64,000 nt of DNA, from NCBI RefSeq assembly GCF_029952955.1, contig NZ_JASATX010000001.1, positions 124,001 through 188,000 of the forward strand, given 5' to 3'. The notes beneath the pieces are model-generated. The model was not told the DNA's origin and ran no database searches. It saw only the letters and a list, made by a program, of their open reading frames with translations. Of this stretch, positions 1-10,035 are shown piece after piece. The DNA comes from Ruicaihuangia caeni. Lineage in GTDB: Bacteria; Actinomycetota; Actinomycetes; Actinomycetales; Microbacteriaceae. The translations under genes and the position numbers were made by a program. The stretch's first letter is position 1. Each line of letters opens with the position of its first letter.

Positions 1-714
1 GCCGACGCCGCCTACTACCTGAGCAAGACCGACCGCGGCTTCGCGCACAAGATCTACCTCCTCGGCGCCGATCACCACGGCTATGTGCATCGACTCAAGG
101 CCATTGCGGGCGCCGCCGGAGATGACCCGGAGCGCGACATCGAGGTGCTCATCGGACAACTGGTGTCGGTCAACGGCGCCAGGCTCTCGAAGCGCGCCGG
201 CAACATCATCGAGCTCAACGACCTTCAGGCGTGGCTCGGCACCGACGCGCTGCGCTACTCGCTCGCGCGCTACCCTGCCGACTCGCCCCTCACGCTCGAC
301 CCGGAGGTGCTGCGCCGGCGCACGAACGACAACCCTGTGTTCTACGTGCAGTACGCGCACGCGCGCACCCACAACGTCGGCCGCAATGCGGCATCCCTGG
401 GCGTCGACCGTTCGACGTTCGACGCGGCACTCCTCGATCACGAGACCGAGAGCGCGCTGCTCGGTGCGCTCGCCGAGTTCCCCCGCATCGTTGCGCACTC
501 GGCTGAGTTGCGTGAGCCGCACCGCGTCGCGCGGTATCTGGAAGAACTGGCTGCGCTCTACCACCGCTGGTATGACAACTGCCGCGTCACGCCCATCGGC
601 GAAGACCCGGTCACCGAGGTGCACCGCACCCGTCTCTGGCTGAATGACGCCACCGGCCAGGTGCTCCGCAACGGCCTCGCCCTGCTCGGCGTGAGCGCGC
701 CGGACCGCATGTGA
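1..714 (+). CDS. argS: Arginyl-tRNA synthetase, C-terminal part
   Basis: The frame is open from base 1, so the gene starts upstream of the window. The 237 visible residues are the second half of a class I arginyl-tRNA synthetase, which charges tRNA-Arg with arginine in the cytoplasm. The segment [18 protein letters not shown] is the end of the catalytic fold. [14 protein letters not shown] carries the KMSKS-like loop in the KRAGN form seen in ArgS of this group. The remainder is the helical DALR anticodon-binding domain, ending GVSAPDRM. A full enzyme is about 550 residues, so roughly 310 are missing. argS next to lysA matches the actinobacterial order argS-lysA-hom-thrC-thrB. Confidence 0.96.
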   Translation, partial: ADAAYYLSKTDRGFAHKIYLLGADHHGYVHRLKAIAGAAGDDPERDIEVLIGQLVSVNGARLSKRAGNIIELNDLQAWLGTDALRYSLARYPADSPLTLDPEVLRRRTNDNPVFYVQYAHARTHNVGRNAASLGVDRSTFDAALLDHETESALLGALAEFPRIVAHSAELREPHRVARYLEELAALYHRWYDNCRVTPIGEDPVTEVHRTRLWLNDATGQVLRNGLALLGVSAPDRM

Positions 715-764
715 ACGAAGCGCGAGCGCGCCCTGACCGCGCTCGTTGTATGGCCATCACCACG

Positions 765-770
765 TAGAGT
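765..770 (+). promoter_or_regulatory. Candidate -10 box (TAGAGT), leaderless
   Basis: TAGAGT ends 6 nt before the ATG at 777, so transcription would begin at or next to the start codon. No convincing -35 hexamer is visible. The same box-to-start spacing recurs at many genes in the window. Confidence 0.5.
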
Positions 771-776
771 CGAACG

Positions 777-1559
777 ATGACTGCCACGGATGCCGCGCAG
801 AGCCGCCCTCGTCGCGGTCGCCGAGCGCTGCTCGGCGTGTTGATCGCCATAGCCGGGCTGTTGGTCATCGCGATGCTGCTTGTCGAGACGGCGGGCCGGG
901 CGATCGCGCAGCAGTTGGTGGCCGAGCGAGTGGAGCAGCAACTGCCGCCGGATTCGGGCCCGGTCTCAGCCGGCATCCCCGGGTCCATGACGCTGCAACT
1001 GCTGCGTCAGGAGTTCGACGAGCTCGACCTCGACCTCGATTCCATCGCGGTTCGCTCGGCAGGCGTGGACACGACCGTCGACGCCCACATCATCGCCTTC
1101 GGCGTTCCGCTCGATGCTTCCGTACCTGCGCATCGGATCAATGGGTCGTTCACGATCAGCGAGCAGGAAGTGCAATCGCTCCTCGCGCGCGCGCTCGACT
1201 CGGTCGGGGGCGTGACCGGCTCGGTCACGCTCGGCGAAGGCCTCATCCACTACGAGACCGAGGTGTCGGTCCTCGGGCTCAGCATCGGAATCGCGGTGGA
1301 TCTCGAGCCGCACGTGGTCGATCAGAGTCGTGTGCGTTTCGAGCCGCGGCGCATCGAGGTGCTCGACAGCTCGTTCACGGCCGACATCGCTGACGTCGTC
1401 GACCTGTCACGGTTCGCGTTCGAGTTCTGTGCCGCGGAGTATCTCCCCGAGGGCGTCGACGTCGTTGCGGTGGACGTGCGCGAACGCGAAGCAGTCGCCT
1501 TCTTCACCGCGCGGGGCACCGCCTTGGCCCGAAGCGGCGGCGCGCTCGGCCACTGCTGA
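777..1559 (+). CDS. DUF2993 (LmeA-like) membrane-anchored lipid-binding protein
   Basis: This 260-residue protein has a basic N-terminus followed by one transmembrane segment at about residues 17-36, then an extracytoplasmic domain of the DUF2993/LmeA type. LmeA family proteins are actinobacterial phospholipid-binding proteins linked to cell-envelope lipid or lipoglycan maturation. The assignment rests on length, topology and features such as an early LRQEFDELDLDLDSI segment and a conserved Cys near the end (FEFCAAEYLPEGV). It lies between argS and lysA with its own apparently leaderless promoter. Substrate and partners cannot be told from sequence. Confidence 0.75.
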   Translation: MTATDAAQSRPRRGRRALLGVLIAIAGLLVIAMLLVETAGRAIAQQLVAERVEQQLPPDSGPVSAGIPGSMTLQLLRQEFDELDLDLDSIAVRSAGVDTTVDAHIIAFGVPLDASVPAHRINGSFTISEQEVQSLLARALDSVGGVTGSVTLGEGLIHYETEVSVLGLSIGIAVDLEPHVVDQSRVRFEPRRIEVLDSSFTADIADVVDLSRFAFEFCAAEYLPEGVDVVAVDVREREAVAFFTARGTALARSGGALGHC

Positions 1560-1604
1560 GCTGCGGACGAGCGGTCACGAATCGGTCCTGCGCCGCGCGC
1601 GCGA

Positions 1605-1610
1605 TAGAAT
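1605..1610 (+). promoter_or_regulatory. Candidate -10 box (TAGAAT) for the lysA-hom-thrC-thrB block
   Basis: TAGAAT lies about 145 nt before the lysA start, which would give an mRNA leader of about 138 nt. There is no clear -35. The leader can form mutually exclusive short pairings: 1618-1622 with 1630-1634, or 1625-1629 with 1636-1640. It also holds a 6-bp hairpin at 1690-1706. Confidence 0.45.
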
Positions 1611-1742
1611 TCCACGGGCTTCAGGGACCAAGCCGGGTCCGCTCGCCTCACCTCGATCCGCGGCGCGGCCCTGCGCCCCGTCAGCGCCTCGCCGACCACC
1701 TCGGCGTGGCCGATCGCGTACACGTATCTCTCGTACACCGTG

Positions 1743-1747
1743 AGGAG
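1743..1747 (+). promoter_or_regulatory. Shine-Dalgarno AGGAG fixing the lysA start
   Basis: AGGAG sits 7 nt before TTG 1755. The upstream in-frame GTG at 1740 would overlap this site and has no Shine-Dalgarno sequence of its own, so TTG 1755 is the better start. Confidence 0.7.
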
Positions 1748-1754
1748 TCCGCCC

Positions 1755-3182
1755 TTGACGTCGAACCCGCTCGCTCCCGAGTGGCTGCAAGCGCCCAGCG
1801 ACGCCAACGCGCTGCACGACGGCATCTGGTCGTCGGGCGCTGCCCGCACCGCATCCGGTGAACTCGCGTTCGCGGGCGTGCGCGCCAGCGAGCTCGCGGA
1901 ACGCTACGGCACGCCCCTGTACGTGGTCGATGAGCAGGATGCGCGCGCTCGCGCACACCGCATCCGCACCGCCTTCGAGGCAGCCGCATCCGACGTCGGT
2001 ACGACCGCGAAGGTGTACTACGCCGGCAAGGCATTCCTCTGCACGGAGGTCGCGCGCTGGATGTCCGAAGACGGGCTCCACCTCGACGTCGCGAGCGGGG
2101 GAGAGCTCGCCGTCGCACTCGCCGCGGGTGTGGATCCCGCACTGCTGGGCTTCCACGGCAACAACAAGAGCATCGCCGAGATCGATCGTGCCGTGCAGGC
2201 CGGCGTCGGGGCCATCGTGATCGACAGCTGGATCGAGATCGAGCGGATCGCGGATGCCGCAGCTCGCCACGGCCGCGTGCAAGCCGTGCGCCTGCGCGTC
2301 AACAGCGGTGTGCACGCTCACACCCACGACTACCTCGCCACGGCGCGCGAGGACCAGAAGTTCGGCATTCCCCTCGCCGACGTGCCCTCTCACGTCGATC
2401 GCATCCGCTCCTTCAAGTCACTGCGTCTGCTCGGCCTGCACTCCCACATCGGCTCGCAGATCTTCAATCCGTCGGGATTCGCCGAGGCTGCTGAGCGGTT
2501 GATCGCTGTCCACGCCGAGCTCCTCGACGGAGGCGAGATCCCCGAACTCAACCTCGGCGGGGGCTTCGGCATCGCCTACACGGTGGCCGATGAAGTCGCT
2601 CCCATCGAGGAGGTCACGCGCGGCATCGCCGAGGCGGTCGCTCGCGCGGCAGGCGCCCGAGGCATCCCGGTGCCTGTGCTCGCCATCGAGCCCGGTCGCT
2701 CGATCATCGGTCCTGCGGGCGCGACCCTGTACGAGGTCGGCACGATCAAGGATGTCGTCGTCGCGCTCGAATCGGAGGAACGCACGGCACCGGGGTCGTC
2801 CTCGACCGCTATCCGCAAGTACGTGAGCGTCGACGGCGGGATGAGCGACAACGCGCGGCCCGCTCTCTACGAGGCCGACTACTCCGCCCGCATCGCCAGC
2901 CGCACCTCCGACGCCGATCCCGCGCTCGTTCGCGTGGCCGGGAAGCACTGCGAAAGCGGCGACCTGGTCGTGCTCGCCGAGTATCTTCCCGCCGACATCG
3001 CGCCCGGCGACCTGCTCGCCGTCCCCGCCACCGGGGCGTACTGCTTCTCGCTGTCGAGCAACTACAACTACCTCACTCGTCCGCCGGTGGTCGCCGTGCG
3101 TGATGGGGAAGCGCGCGTCATCGTGCGCGGCGAGACCGAAGACGACCTGCTGGCCCGAGACCCTGGAGTGAACCCCCGATGA
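1755..3182 (+). CDS. lysA: Diaminopimelate decarboxylase
   Basis: LysA decarboxylates meso-diaminopimelate to L-lysine, the last step of lysine synthesis, using PLP. From TTG 1755 the protein is 475 residues, beginning MTSNPLAPEWL. Family features include the PLP lysine in VYYAGKAF (K92), the SGGELAVAL segment, the substrate and PLP loop HSHIGSQI, and the phosphate-binding EPGRSI. Near the C-terminus, GKHCESGD supplies the Cys that enters the partner active site. It is the first gene of a tightly overlapping block and shares an ATGA overlap with hom. GTG 1740 is an alternative start with weaker support. Confidence 0.96.
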   Translation: MTSNPLAPEWLQAPSDANALHDGIWSSGAARTASGELAFAGVRASELAERYGTPLYVVDEQDARARAHRIRTAFEAAASDVGTTAKVYYAGKAFLCTEVARWMSEDGLHLDVASGGELAVALAAGVDPALLGFHGNNKSIAEIDRAVQAGVGAIVIDSWIEIERIADAAARHGRVQAVRLRVNSGVHAHTHDYLATAREDQKFGIPLADVPSHVDRIRSFKSLRLLGLHSHIGSQIFNPSGFAEAAERLIAVHAELLDGGEIPELNLGGGFGIAYTVADEVAPIEEVTRGIAEAVARAAGARGIPVPVLAIEPGRSIIGPAGATLYEVGTIKDVVVALESEERTAPGSSSTAIRKYVSVDGGMSDNARPALYEADYSARIASRTSDADPALVRVAGKHCESGDLVVLAEYLPADIAPGDLLAVPATGAYCFSLSSNYNYLTRPPVVAVRDGEARVIVRGETEDDLLARDPGVNPR

Positions 3183-4534
3183 TCGAGTACCGCAACCTCC
3201 GCGTCGCCCTGCTCGGAGCAGGAAGCGTCGGCGCCCAGGTGGCACGGCTGCTGCTCGAGCACGCCGATGAGCTGGCCGCACGTTCAGGGGCGGGACTCGA
3301 ACTCGTGGGCATCGCGGTGCGCGATCTCGACGCGGAGCGCGATGTCGAACTGCCGAAGGAACTCTTCACGACGGATGCCGAGGCGCTCATCCTCGGAGCC
3401 GACATCGTCATCGAGCTCATGGGCGGCCTCGAGCCTGCACGCAGCTACATCCTGAAGGCGCTCGAGTCCGGCGCAGACGTCATCACCGCGAACAAGGCGC
3501 TGCTCGCCACGCACGGCCCAGAGCTCTTCGAACTCGCCGAGCAGGTCGGTGCGCAGCTCTACTACGAGGCGGCCGTGGGGGGAGCGATCCCGATCATCCG
3601 CCCGCTGCGAGACAGCCTCGCGGGCGACCGGGTCGACCGCATCCTCGGCATTGTCAACGGCACGACGAACTACATCCTCGACAGCATGCACTCGACCGGT
3701 GCGAGCTTCGAGCAGGCGCTGGCGGTGGCGACCGAGCTCGGCTACGCCGAGGCCGACCCGACGGCCGACATCGAGGGCTACGACGCGGCGCAGAAGGCGG
3801 CGATCCTCGCGAGCCTCGCGTTCCACACGCGGGTCGCTGTGGGCGATGTGCACCGCGAGGGCATCACGTCGATCACGGCAGAGCAGATCGCCGCGGCCAC
3901 CAAGGCCGGGTATGTCATCAAGCTCCTCGCGATCTGCGAGCGCATCACGGATGCCGCGGGCGACGAGGGCGTGAGCGTGCGCGTGCACCCGGCCCTGGTC
4001 CCTGAGGATCACCCGCTCGCGGCCGTGCACGGCGCGAACAACGCGGTGTTCCTGCACTCGCTGGCGGCGGGCGACCTCATGTTCTATGGCGCCGGCGCGG
4101 GCGGCGTGCAGACGGCATCCGCCGTGCTCGGCGATGTGGTGTCGGCCGCGCGCCGTCACGTGGTCGGCGGCCCCGGGGTCGCGGAGTCGGCCCACGCCGA
4201 TCTCGCCGTGCTGCCCATCGAACAGGTGCACACCCGCTACCAGATCACGCTCACCGTCGAAGACCAGCCGGGTGTGCTCGCGGCGATCGCCACCGAGTTC
4301 AGCAGGCACGGCGTCTCGGTCGAAGCGGTCGAGCAGTCCATCCAGTCGCACACGGCGGTGCAGTTGACCGAGGTCGAGCCCGCGGGCGGTCACGATGAGG
4401 ATGCGGCCACCGCTACGCTGGTAGTCGTCACCCACCGGGCTCAGGAGGCCGATCTGGCCGCCACGGTGGCGGCGCTCGAGGCGACCCCTGTCGTGCGGAG
4501 CGTGGCGAGTGTGCTGAGAGTTGAAGGACTGTAA
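3179..4534 (+). CDS. hom: Homoserine dehydrogenase
   Basis: Hom reduces aspartate semialdehyde to homoserine, the branch point to threonine and methionine. The 451-residue protein opens with a Rossmann motif ([12 protein letters not shown]), followed by the catalytic core ([49 protein letters not shown]). It ends with an ACT regulatory domain from about residue 355 ([17 protein letters not shown]), which in this family carries threonine feedback inhibition. It is a monofunctional enzyme with no aspartokinase domain. The start overlaps the lysA stop (ATGA) and the stop overlaps the thrC start (TAATG), so translation is probably coupled. Confidence 0.96.
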   Translation: MIEYRNLRVALLGAGSVGAQVARLLLEHADELAARSGAGLELVGIAVRDLDAERDVELPKELFTTDAEALILGADIVIELMGGLEPARSYILKALESGADVITANKALLATHGPELFELAEQVGAQLYYEAAVGGAIPIIRPLRDSLAGDRVDRILGIVNGTTNYILDSMHSTGASFEQALAVATELGYAEADPTADIEGYDAAQKAAILASLAFHTRVAVGDVHREGITSITAEQIAAATKAGYVIKLLAICERITDAAGDEGVSVRVHPALVPEDHPLAAVHGANNAVFLHSLAAGDLMFYGAGAGGVQTASAVLGDVVSAARRHVVGGPGVAESAHADLAVLPIEQVHTRYQITLTVEDQPGVLAAIATEFSRHGVSVEAVEQSIQSHTAVQLTEVEPAGGHDEDAATATLVVVTHRAQEADLAATVAALEATPVVRSVASVLRVEGL

Positions 4535-5610
4535 TGGCCAAGCAGTGGCGCGGAGTGCTGCGCGAATACGCTGATCGTCTCGACGTGACGGATGCCACGC
4601 CGATCGTCACCCTGGGCGAGGGCGGTACGCCGCTGATCCCCGCTGACGCGTTGTCGTCGCGCACCGGCGCCAAGGTCTGGGTGAAGTACGAGGGGATGAA
4701 CCCCACCGGCTCGTTCAAGGACCGCGGTATGACCATGGCCGTGTCGAAGGCGGTCGAGCACGGCGCGAAGGCGGTCATCTGCGCCTCGACCGGCAACACC
4801 TCCGCCTCCGCCGCCGCATATGCGACGCACGCGGGCATCACCTCGGCCGTGCTGGTGCCGGAGGGCAAGATCGCCATGGGCAAGCTCGCACAGGCGATCG
4901 CGCACAACGCGCACCTGTTGCAGGTGCGCGGCAACTTCGACGACTGCCTCGACATCGCGCGCGAGCTCGCAGCGGGATACCCCGTGCACCTCGTCAACTC
5001 GGTGAACAACGACCGCATCGAGGGGCAGAAGACCGGCGCCTTCGAGGTCGTCGATGTGCTCGAAGACGCACCTGACTTCCACATCGTGCCGGTCGGCAAC
5101 GCCGGCAACTACACGGCGTACCACCGCGGATACCGCGAGGAGCTGGCGCGCGGCGCCACCACGAAGCTTCCTCGCATGTTCGGGTTCCAGGCGGCAGGGA
5201 GCGCTCCCATCGTGCTCGGCCACCCCGTGAAAGACCCCGACACTGTCGCCAGCGCCATCCGCATCGGCAATCCCGCCTCATGGGAGCTCGCACTGAAGGC
5301 CCGCGACGACAGCGACGGCTACTTCGGGGCCATCAGCGACGAGCGCATCCTCGAAGCGCACCGCATCCTCTCCTCGGAGGTCGGAATCTTCGTCGAGCCG
5401 GCTTCCGCGGTGAGCGTCGCCGGACTGCTCGAGCGCAGCGAAGCCGGGCAGATCCCCCGCGGCTCCACGGTCGTGCTCACCGTCACCGGTCACGGTCTGA
5501 AGGACCCGCAGTGGGCGCTGCGCACCGCGGATGGCGGCGAAGTGAAGCCGACCAGCGTGGCCGTCGACACGGCAGAGGTCGCGCAGGTGCTCGGACTCAC
5601 CGCCGCATGA
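4534..5610 (+). CDS. thrC: Threonine synthase
   Basis: This PLP enzyme converts O-phosphohomoserine to L-threonine. The 358-residue length fits the short, actinobacterial-type ThrC. The PLP lysine is in [11 protein letters not shown], and the following [16 protein letters not shown] loop binds the cofactor phosphate. Late in the protein, [15 protein letters not shown] and [12 protein letters not shown] are characteristic. It overlaps hom by one base and thrB by an ATGA, so hom, thrC and thrB are adjacent in the order they have in mycobacteria. Confidence 0.96.
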   Translation: MAKQWRGVLREYADRLDVTDATPIVTLGEGGTPLIPADALSSRTGAKVWVKYEGMNPTGSFKDRGMTMAVSKAVEHGAKAVICASTGNTSASAAAYATHAGITSAVLVPEGKIAMGKLAQAIAHNAHLLQVRGNFDDCLDIARELAAGYPVHLVNSVNNDRIEGQKTGAFEVVDVLEDAPDFHIVPVGNAGNYTAYHRGYREELARGATTKLPRMFGFQAAGSAPIVLGHPVKDPDTVASAIRIGNPASWELALKARDDSDGYFGAISDERILEAHRILSSEVGIFVEPASAVSVAGLLERSEAGQIPRGSTVVLTVTGHGLKDPQWALRTADGGEVKPTSVAVDTAEVAQVLGLTAA

Positions 5611-6587
5611 TCCACGACAACCTGATGACCGGCGACACCATGATCAATCGCACCATCGAGGTCGGCACCGGCGTGCACGTGAAGGTGCCCGCCACCACGG
5701 CAAACCTCGGACCGGGCTTCGACACGCTCGGCCTCGCGCTGGCGTACTACGACGAGCTCGATGTCACGGTTCGCGAGGAGCCCGGCGTGCATGTCGACGT
5801 GCACGGCGTGGGCGAGGGCCAGGTGCCCACAGACGAGCGGAACCTCGTCGTGCGCGCGATCAAGCACGCCTTCGATGCCTACGGCATCGAGATGCCGGGC
5901 CTCGACATCGTCGCCCGCAACCACATTCCGCATGGCCGTGGCATGGGATCGTCCGGTGCGGCCATCGTGGCGGGCATCATGGCGGCGAAGGGCCTGCTCG
6001 AGGGCAACGTCGAGATGGACGCGCAGGCGGTGCTGACGCTCGCCACCCAGATGGAGGGTCACCCCGACAACGTCGCCCCGGCGATCTTCGGCGGGCTCAC
6101 GATCGCGTGGGTCACCCCCGAAGGCCCTCGTTCCAAGAAGCTCATCGTGCACCGCGGCGTCTCGCCGGTCGTCTTCGTCCCCGAGCACACCATGTCGACC
6201 GCGCTCGCGCGCAGCCTCCAGCCCGAGAGCGTGCCTCACGAAGACGCGATCTTCAACGTCTCGCGGTCGGCGCTGCTCGTCGCAGCCCTCATCCAGAGCC
6301 CCGAGCTGCTGCTCGAGGCCACTGAGGACAAACTGCACCAGAGCTACCGGGCGAGTGCGATGCCCGAGACCGACCAGCTGATCAGAGCGCTCCGGGATGC
6401 CGGCTACGCCGCAGTGGTCTCCGGGGCGGGTCCCTCGATCCTCCTGCTGTGCGACGAGCCCCAGCAGCGCCTCGAAGCGACGGCTCTCGTCGAGCGCGAA
6501 GCGCTGACCCCGTGGCAGTCGCTCATGCTCGCCGTTGACTTCAAAGGTGCTACAGTTGTGCCGCACCCGGTCGGAGTCCTGGCCTAG
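5607..6587 (+). CDS. thrB: Homoserine kinase (GHMP family)
   Basis: ThrB phosphorylates homoserine to O-phosphohomoserine, the substrate of ThrC. The GHMP fold is shown by [21 protein letters not shown] near the N-terminus, the ATP loop [17 protein letters not shown], and a C-terminal [12 protein letters not shown] motif. The start chosen is ATG 5607 because it overlaps the thrC stop. In-frame ATGs at 5625 and 5640 are possible, and none of the three has a good Shine-Dalgarno sequence. The last codons (GCT ACA GTT GTG) are unusual for this genome and coincide with a TACAGT box at 6551-6556 that may serve rho. Confidence 0.94.
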   Translation: MIHDNLMTGDTMINRTIEVGTGVHVKVPATTANLGPGFDTLGLALAYYDELDVTVREEPGVHVDVHGVGEGQVPTDERNLVVRAIKHAFDAYGIEMPGLDIVARNHIPHGRGMGSSGAAIVAGIMAAKGLLEGNVEMDAQAVLTLATQMEGHPDNVAPAIFGGLTIAWVTPEGPRSKKLIVHRGVSPVVFVPEHTMSTALARSLQPESVPHEDAIFNVSRSALLVAALIQSPELLLEATEDKLHQSYRASAMPETDQLIRALRDAGYAAVVSGAGPSILLLCDEPQQRLEATALVEREALTPWQSLMLAVDFKGATVVPHPVGVLA

Positions 6588-6719
6588 TCAGTCTCCCGGT
6601 GTGCGTTTCACCCGGCTCTCGGCTCTTCGATCCGGAGGGCGTCCAGTCGCGAACGTTGTCCATCGCTTGCGCTTGCGTCCTGCGGCGCTCCGAATCTCGA
6701 GACGCCGTCACCCCATCAA

Positions 6720-6741
6720 CCCGGCAGTTTCTGTCGCCGGG
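6720..6741 (+). promoter_or_regulatory. Hairpin in the rho leader
   Basis: CCCGGC at 6720-6725 pairs with GCCGGG at 6736-6741 around a 10-nt loop. It stands just before the ribosome-binding site GAAAGGA (6744-6750) and about 20 nt before the rho start. It could affect rho translation or take part in the autogenous attenuation known for rho in other bacteria. Confidence 0.4.
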
Positions 6742-6761
6742 CCGAAAGGAACCCATTCTCC

Positions 6762-8909
6762 GTGACTGACGTCAACGACAGCACGCCCGCACCCAAGCGC
6801 GGGTCCTCCAAACTCACCACCCTCAAGCTCGCCGAACTGCAGCAACTCGCCACCGAACTGGGCATCGACCCCGCGAAGCTGCGCAAGAGCGACCTGATCG
6901 AGCGCATCACCGAAGCCCGCGGCGAAGCTGCCGAGGCCGGTGCGCCGGCCGAAGCGGCAGCGCAGCTGCCCATCGACCAGCTCTCGTCCGACGAACCCGA
7001 GCGCGCCGAAGGCGCCACGGGTGCGGCGCCCGAAGCAGCCCAGGAGCAGCCCGAGGCCGCCGAGGCCCAGGCCTCCGAGCGCGAGCAGTCTCGCGCCGAC
7101 GAGGGCCGTCGCCGCGGCTCTCGTCGCGTGACCGCCGCCGCGGGCACTCCGGCCGCCGGAGCCGTTGACGCGTCCGCGACCGAAGCGCCGGCGGAAGAAG
7201 CCCAGGAGCACGTCGGCGAGGCGAAGAGCGATGAGACCCCCGCCCGTCGCGACGATCGCGCGAATGGGCGCCGCCAGGCCGAAGCACGCGGCGGCAAGCC
7301 GCGGGGCGACGAGCGCGGCGACACCGCTGAGCAGACCGCCACTGCAGAGACCACCGCCGAGCAGATCTCCGAGCCTGCCGAGGGCCGTCGGGAAGCCGCA
7401 TCCGGCGACGACAAGAGCCGCCAGGGCCGCGAAGAGTCTGATCGCGGCGGTCGCGAGACTCAGGGCGACGAGGAACCGCGTCAGGGCCGAGGCCGCAACC
7501 GCCGTGGTCGGCAGCGGGGCCAGCAGCAGGACCAGCAGGCTCAGAAGAGCGCGGACCAGCAGGCTCAGAAGAACCAGGACCAGCAGGCACAGCAGGAGCA
7601 GGGCCAGCAGTCGCAGCAGGAGCAGGGCGGCCAGCGGGGCCAGCGGCAGGCGCAGCAACAGGATGACGCCGAGCACCGCCGCGGTCGCAACCGCGATCGC
7701 AAGCGCGGGCGCGGGACGCAGCAGGACGACGTCGAGCCCGAGCTGAGCGAAGACGATGTGCTGATCCCGATCGCCGGCATCCTGGATGTGCTCGACAACT
7801 ACGCCTTCGTTCGCACGACCGGCTACCTGCCCGGACCGAGCGACGTCTACGTATCGCTCGGACAGGTCAAGAAGTACGACCTTCGCAAGGGTGACGCCAT
7901 CGTCGGCTCGATCCGGCAGCCGCGTGACGGAGAGGGCCAGGGCGGGCGTCAGAAGTACAACGCGCTCGTCAAGATCGACTCCATCAACGGGCAGACTCCC
8001 GAGCAAGCCGCTGCCCGCGTCGAGTTCGGCAAGCTGACCCCGCTGTACCCCCAGGAGCGGCTGCGACTCGAGACCGACCCCGCGCGGCTCTCGACGCGGA
8101 TCATCGATCTCGTCGCGCCGATCGGCAAGGGTCAGCGAGGGCTGATCGTGTCGCCTCCAAAGGCGGGCAAGACGCTCGTGCTGCAGGCGATCGCGAACTC
8201 CATCGCGAAGAACAACCCCGAAGTGCACCTGATGGTTGTCCTCGTCGACGAGCGTCCCGAAGAGGTCACCGACATGCAGCGCTCGGTCAAGGGAGAGGTC
8301 ATCGCCTCGACCTTCGACCGTCCCGCAGAAGACCACACGACTGTCGCCGAGCTCGCGATCGAGCGGGCGAAGCGACTGGTCGAGCTCGGCCACGACGTCG
8401 TCGTGCTGCTCGACTCGATCACTCGACTGGGTCGCGCCTACAACATCACCGCGCCGGTCTCCGGCCGGATCCTCTCGGGTGGAGTCGACTCGGCCGCGCT
8501 GTACCCGCCGAAGCGGTTCTTCGGCGCGGCGCGCAACATCGAGAACGGTGGCTCGCTCACCATCCTCGCCACCGCTCTCGTCGAGACGGGGTCGAAGATG
8601 GACGAGGTGATCTTCGAGGAGTTCAAGGGCACCGGCAACATGGAGCTCCGTCTGTCGCGGGCACTCGCCGACAAGCGGATCTTCCCCGCGGTGGACGTGA
8701 ACGCATCCGGAACGCGTCGTGAGGAGATGCTCCTCGGCACCGACGAGGTCAAGGTGACCTGGAAGCTCCGCCGTGCGCTCGCGGGGCTCGAGCAGCAGCA
8801 GGCGCTCGAGATCGTGCTGGGCAAGCTGAAGGAGACGCAGTCGAACGTCGAGTTCCTCATGCAGATCCAGAAGTCGCTGCCGCAGGGCGCGCACTCGAAG
8901 GACGACTGA
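6762..8909 (+). CDS. rho: Transcription termination factor Rho with long disordered N-terminal insert
   Basis: Rho is the hexameric RNA-dependent ATPase that ends transcription. The 715-residue protein is well above the 419 of E. coli Rho. An N-terminal SAP-like helical part (about residues 11-45) is followed by a long low-complexity insert (about 50-325) rich in Ala, Glu and Arg, then Gln. This includes four 8-residue repeats (residues 257-288) encoded by 24-nt tandem repeats. The primary RNA-binding domain follows ([19 protein letters not shown]), then the ATPase core with Walker A SPPKAGKT and [17 protein letters not shown] 6762 is preceded by GAAAGGA. Such inserts are known in actinobacterial Rho. 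rpmE, which separates rho and prfA in mycobacteria, is absent here. Confidence 0.96.
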   Translation: MTDVNDSTPAPKRGSSKLTTLKLAELQQLATELGIDPAKLRKSDLIERITEARGEAAEAGAPAEAAAQLPIDQLSSDEPERAEGATGAAPEAAQEQPEAAEAQASEREQSRADEGRRRGSRRVTAAAGTPAAGAVDASATEAPAEEAQEHVGEAKSDETPARRDDRANGRRQAEARGGKPRGDERGDTAEQTATAETTAEQISEPAEGRREAASGDDKSRQGREESDRGGRETQGDEEPRQGRGRNRRGRQRGQQQDQQAQKSADQQAQKNQDQQAQQEQGQQSQQEQGGQRGQRQAQQQDDAEHRRGRNRDRKRGRGTQQDDVEPELSEDDVLIPIAGILDVLDNYAFVRTTGYLPGPSDVYVSLGQVKKYDLRKGDAIVGSIRQPRDGEGQGGRQKYNALVKIDSINGQTPEQAAARVEFGKLTPLYPQERLRLETDPARLSTRIIDLVAPIGKGQRGLIVSPPKAGKTLVLQAIANSIAKNNPEVHLMVVLVDERPEEVTDMQRSVKGEVIASTFDRPAEDHTTVAELAIERAKRLVELGHDVVVLLDSITRLGRAYNITAPVSGRILSGGVDSAALYPPKRFFGAARNIENGGSLTILATALVETGSKMDEVIFEEFKGTGNMELRLSRALADKRIFPAVDVNASGTRREEMLLGTDEVKVTWKLRRALAGLEQQQALEIVLGKLKETQSNVEFLMQIQKSLPQGAHSKDD
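7530..7625 (+). repeat. Four 24-nt tandem repeats inside rho
   Basis: Consecutive in-frame 24-nt units encode [24 protein letters not shown] and GQQSQQEQ. The first two are nearly identical at DNA level. They create a Gln-rich, prion-like stretch in the Rho insert and could vary in number between strains. Confidence 0.85.
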
Positions 8910-8911
8910 GC

Positions 8912-9994
8912 ATGTTCGAGTCAGTAGCAGTGCTGCTGGCCGAGCATGAGGAGCTGCAGCAGCAGCTCGCCGACCCGGCAGTGCACGCAGACCCTTCGAG
9001 GGCGCGAAAGCTCAACCGGCGCTACGCCGAGCTGAGTCAGATCAAGACTGCGCACGAGCACTGGGTGCAGGCGGGCGAGGACCTCGAGGCAGCACGGGAG
9101 CTCGCCAAGGAGGACGACGCCTTCGCCGAGGAGGTGCCGTCACTCGAGGAAGCACAGGCCGAGGCGCAGGAGCGCCTCCGTCGCCTGCTGATCCCGCGCG
9201 ACCCCGATGACGGGCGCGATGTGATCATGGAGATCAAGGGCGGTGAGGGGGGCGCCGAGAGCGCGCTCTTCGCAGCCGACCTTCTGCGCATGTACTTGCA
9301 GTACGCCGCGCACAAGGGGTGGAAGACCGAACTGCTCGAGAGCGACGAGAGCGACCTCGGCGGCTACAAGAACGTGCAGGTCGCGATCAAGTCGAACGCC
9401 TCCGACCCCTCACAGGGAGTGTGGGCCCACCTCAAGTACGAGGGCGGTGTTCACCGTGTGCAACGCGTTCCCGTCACGGAGACGCAGGGGCGAATCCACA
9501 CCTCGACGACCGGTGTGCTCGTCTTTCCCGAGGTGGACGCTCCCGAAGAGGTCGAACTCAATCAGAACGACCTCAAGATCGATGTGTACCGTTCGAGCGG
9601 CCCAGGCGGCCAATCGGTCAACACCACCGACTCCGCCGTGCGCATCACGCACCTGCCGACGGGCATCGTGGTGTCGATGCAGAACGAGAAGAGCCAGTTG
9701 CAGAACCGCGAGGCGGCGATGCGCGTGCTTCGCGCACGCCTGCTCGCGCGTCAGCAGGAGGAACTCGCCGCCGCGGCATCCGACGCCCGGAAGAGCCAGA
9801 TCCGCACGATGGATCGCTCCGAGCGCATTCGCACGTACAACTTTCCCGAGAACCGCATCGCTGATCACCGCACCGGGTACAAGGCGTACAACCTCGACCA
9901 GGTGATGGACGGAGCCCTCGACGCCGTGATCGATTCGTGCATCCGCGCCGACGAGGAGGCTCGGCTCTCCGAGCTCGGCGAGCACGACTCATGA
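8912..9994 (+). CDS. prfA: Peptide chain release factor 1
   Basis: RF1 reads UAA and UAG stop codons and triggers peptide release. The 360-residue protein has the tripeptide anticodon P187-V188-T189 in [15 protein letters not shown] (PxT is RF1-type; RF2 has SPF). The catalytic GGQ is at residues 232-234 in [14 protein letters not shown]. It begins two bases after the rho stop. Its stop overlaps the start of a 14-codon reading frame that runs into prmC. The downstream PrmC methylates the GGQ glutamine. Confidence 0.96.
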   Translation: MFESVAVLLAEHEELQQQLADPAVHADPSRARKLNRRYAELSQIKTAHEHWVQAGEDLEAARELAKEDDAFAEEVPSLEEAQAEAQERLRRLLIPRDPDDGRDVIMEIKGGEGGAESALFAADLLRMYLQYAAHKGWKTELLESDESDLGGYKNVQVAIKSNASDPSQGVWAHLKYEGGVHRVQRVPVTETQGRIHTSTTGVLVFPEVDAPEEVELNQNDLKIDVYRSSGPGGQSVNTTDSAVRITHLPTGIVVSMQNEKSQLQNREAAMRVLRARLLARQQEELAAAASDARKSQIRTMDRSERIRTYNFPENRIADHRTGYKAYNLDQVMDGALDAVIDSCIRADEEARLSELGEHDS

Positions 9995-10035
9995 CGTCGC
10001 GGCTCCCGCTTACCACTGGCTCCCCAACGCCGTGA
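9991..10035 (+). CDS. Possible 14-codon coupling minicistron between prfA and prmC
   Basis: ATG 9991 overlaps the prfA stop as ATGA, and the reading frame ([14 protein letters not shown]) ends with TGA 10033-10035, overlapping the prmC GTG start as GTGA. Ribosomes finishing prfA could therefore reinitiate twice and reach prmC. There is no evidence that the peptide itself matters. The double overlap could also be chance. Confidence 0.35.
   Translation: MTSRLPLTTGSPTP

Noticed and set aside
1618-1740. Lysine riboswitch upstream of lysA
   Set aside because: The leader lacks the length and conserved core of the known lysine riboswitch; only short pairings are visible.
6535-6556. TTGACT plus TACAGT as a complete promoter for rho
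   Set aside because: The spacer is only 10 nt, too short for a standard -35/-10 pair; only the -10 is kept as a possibility.
6708-8894. Long minus-strand open frame opposite rho
   Set aside because: It mirrors the codon bias of rho, has Leu/Arg-rich composition and no recognisable domain.
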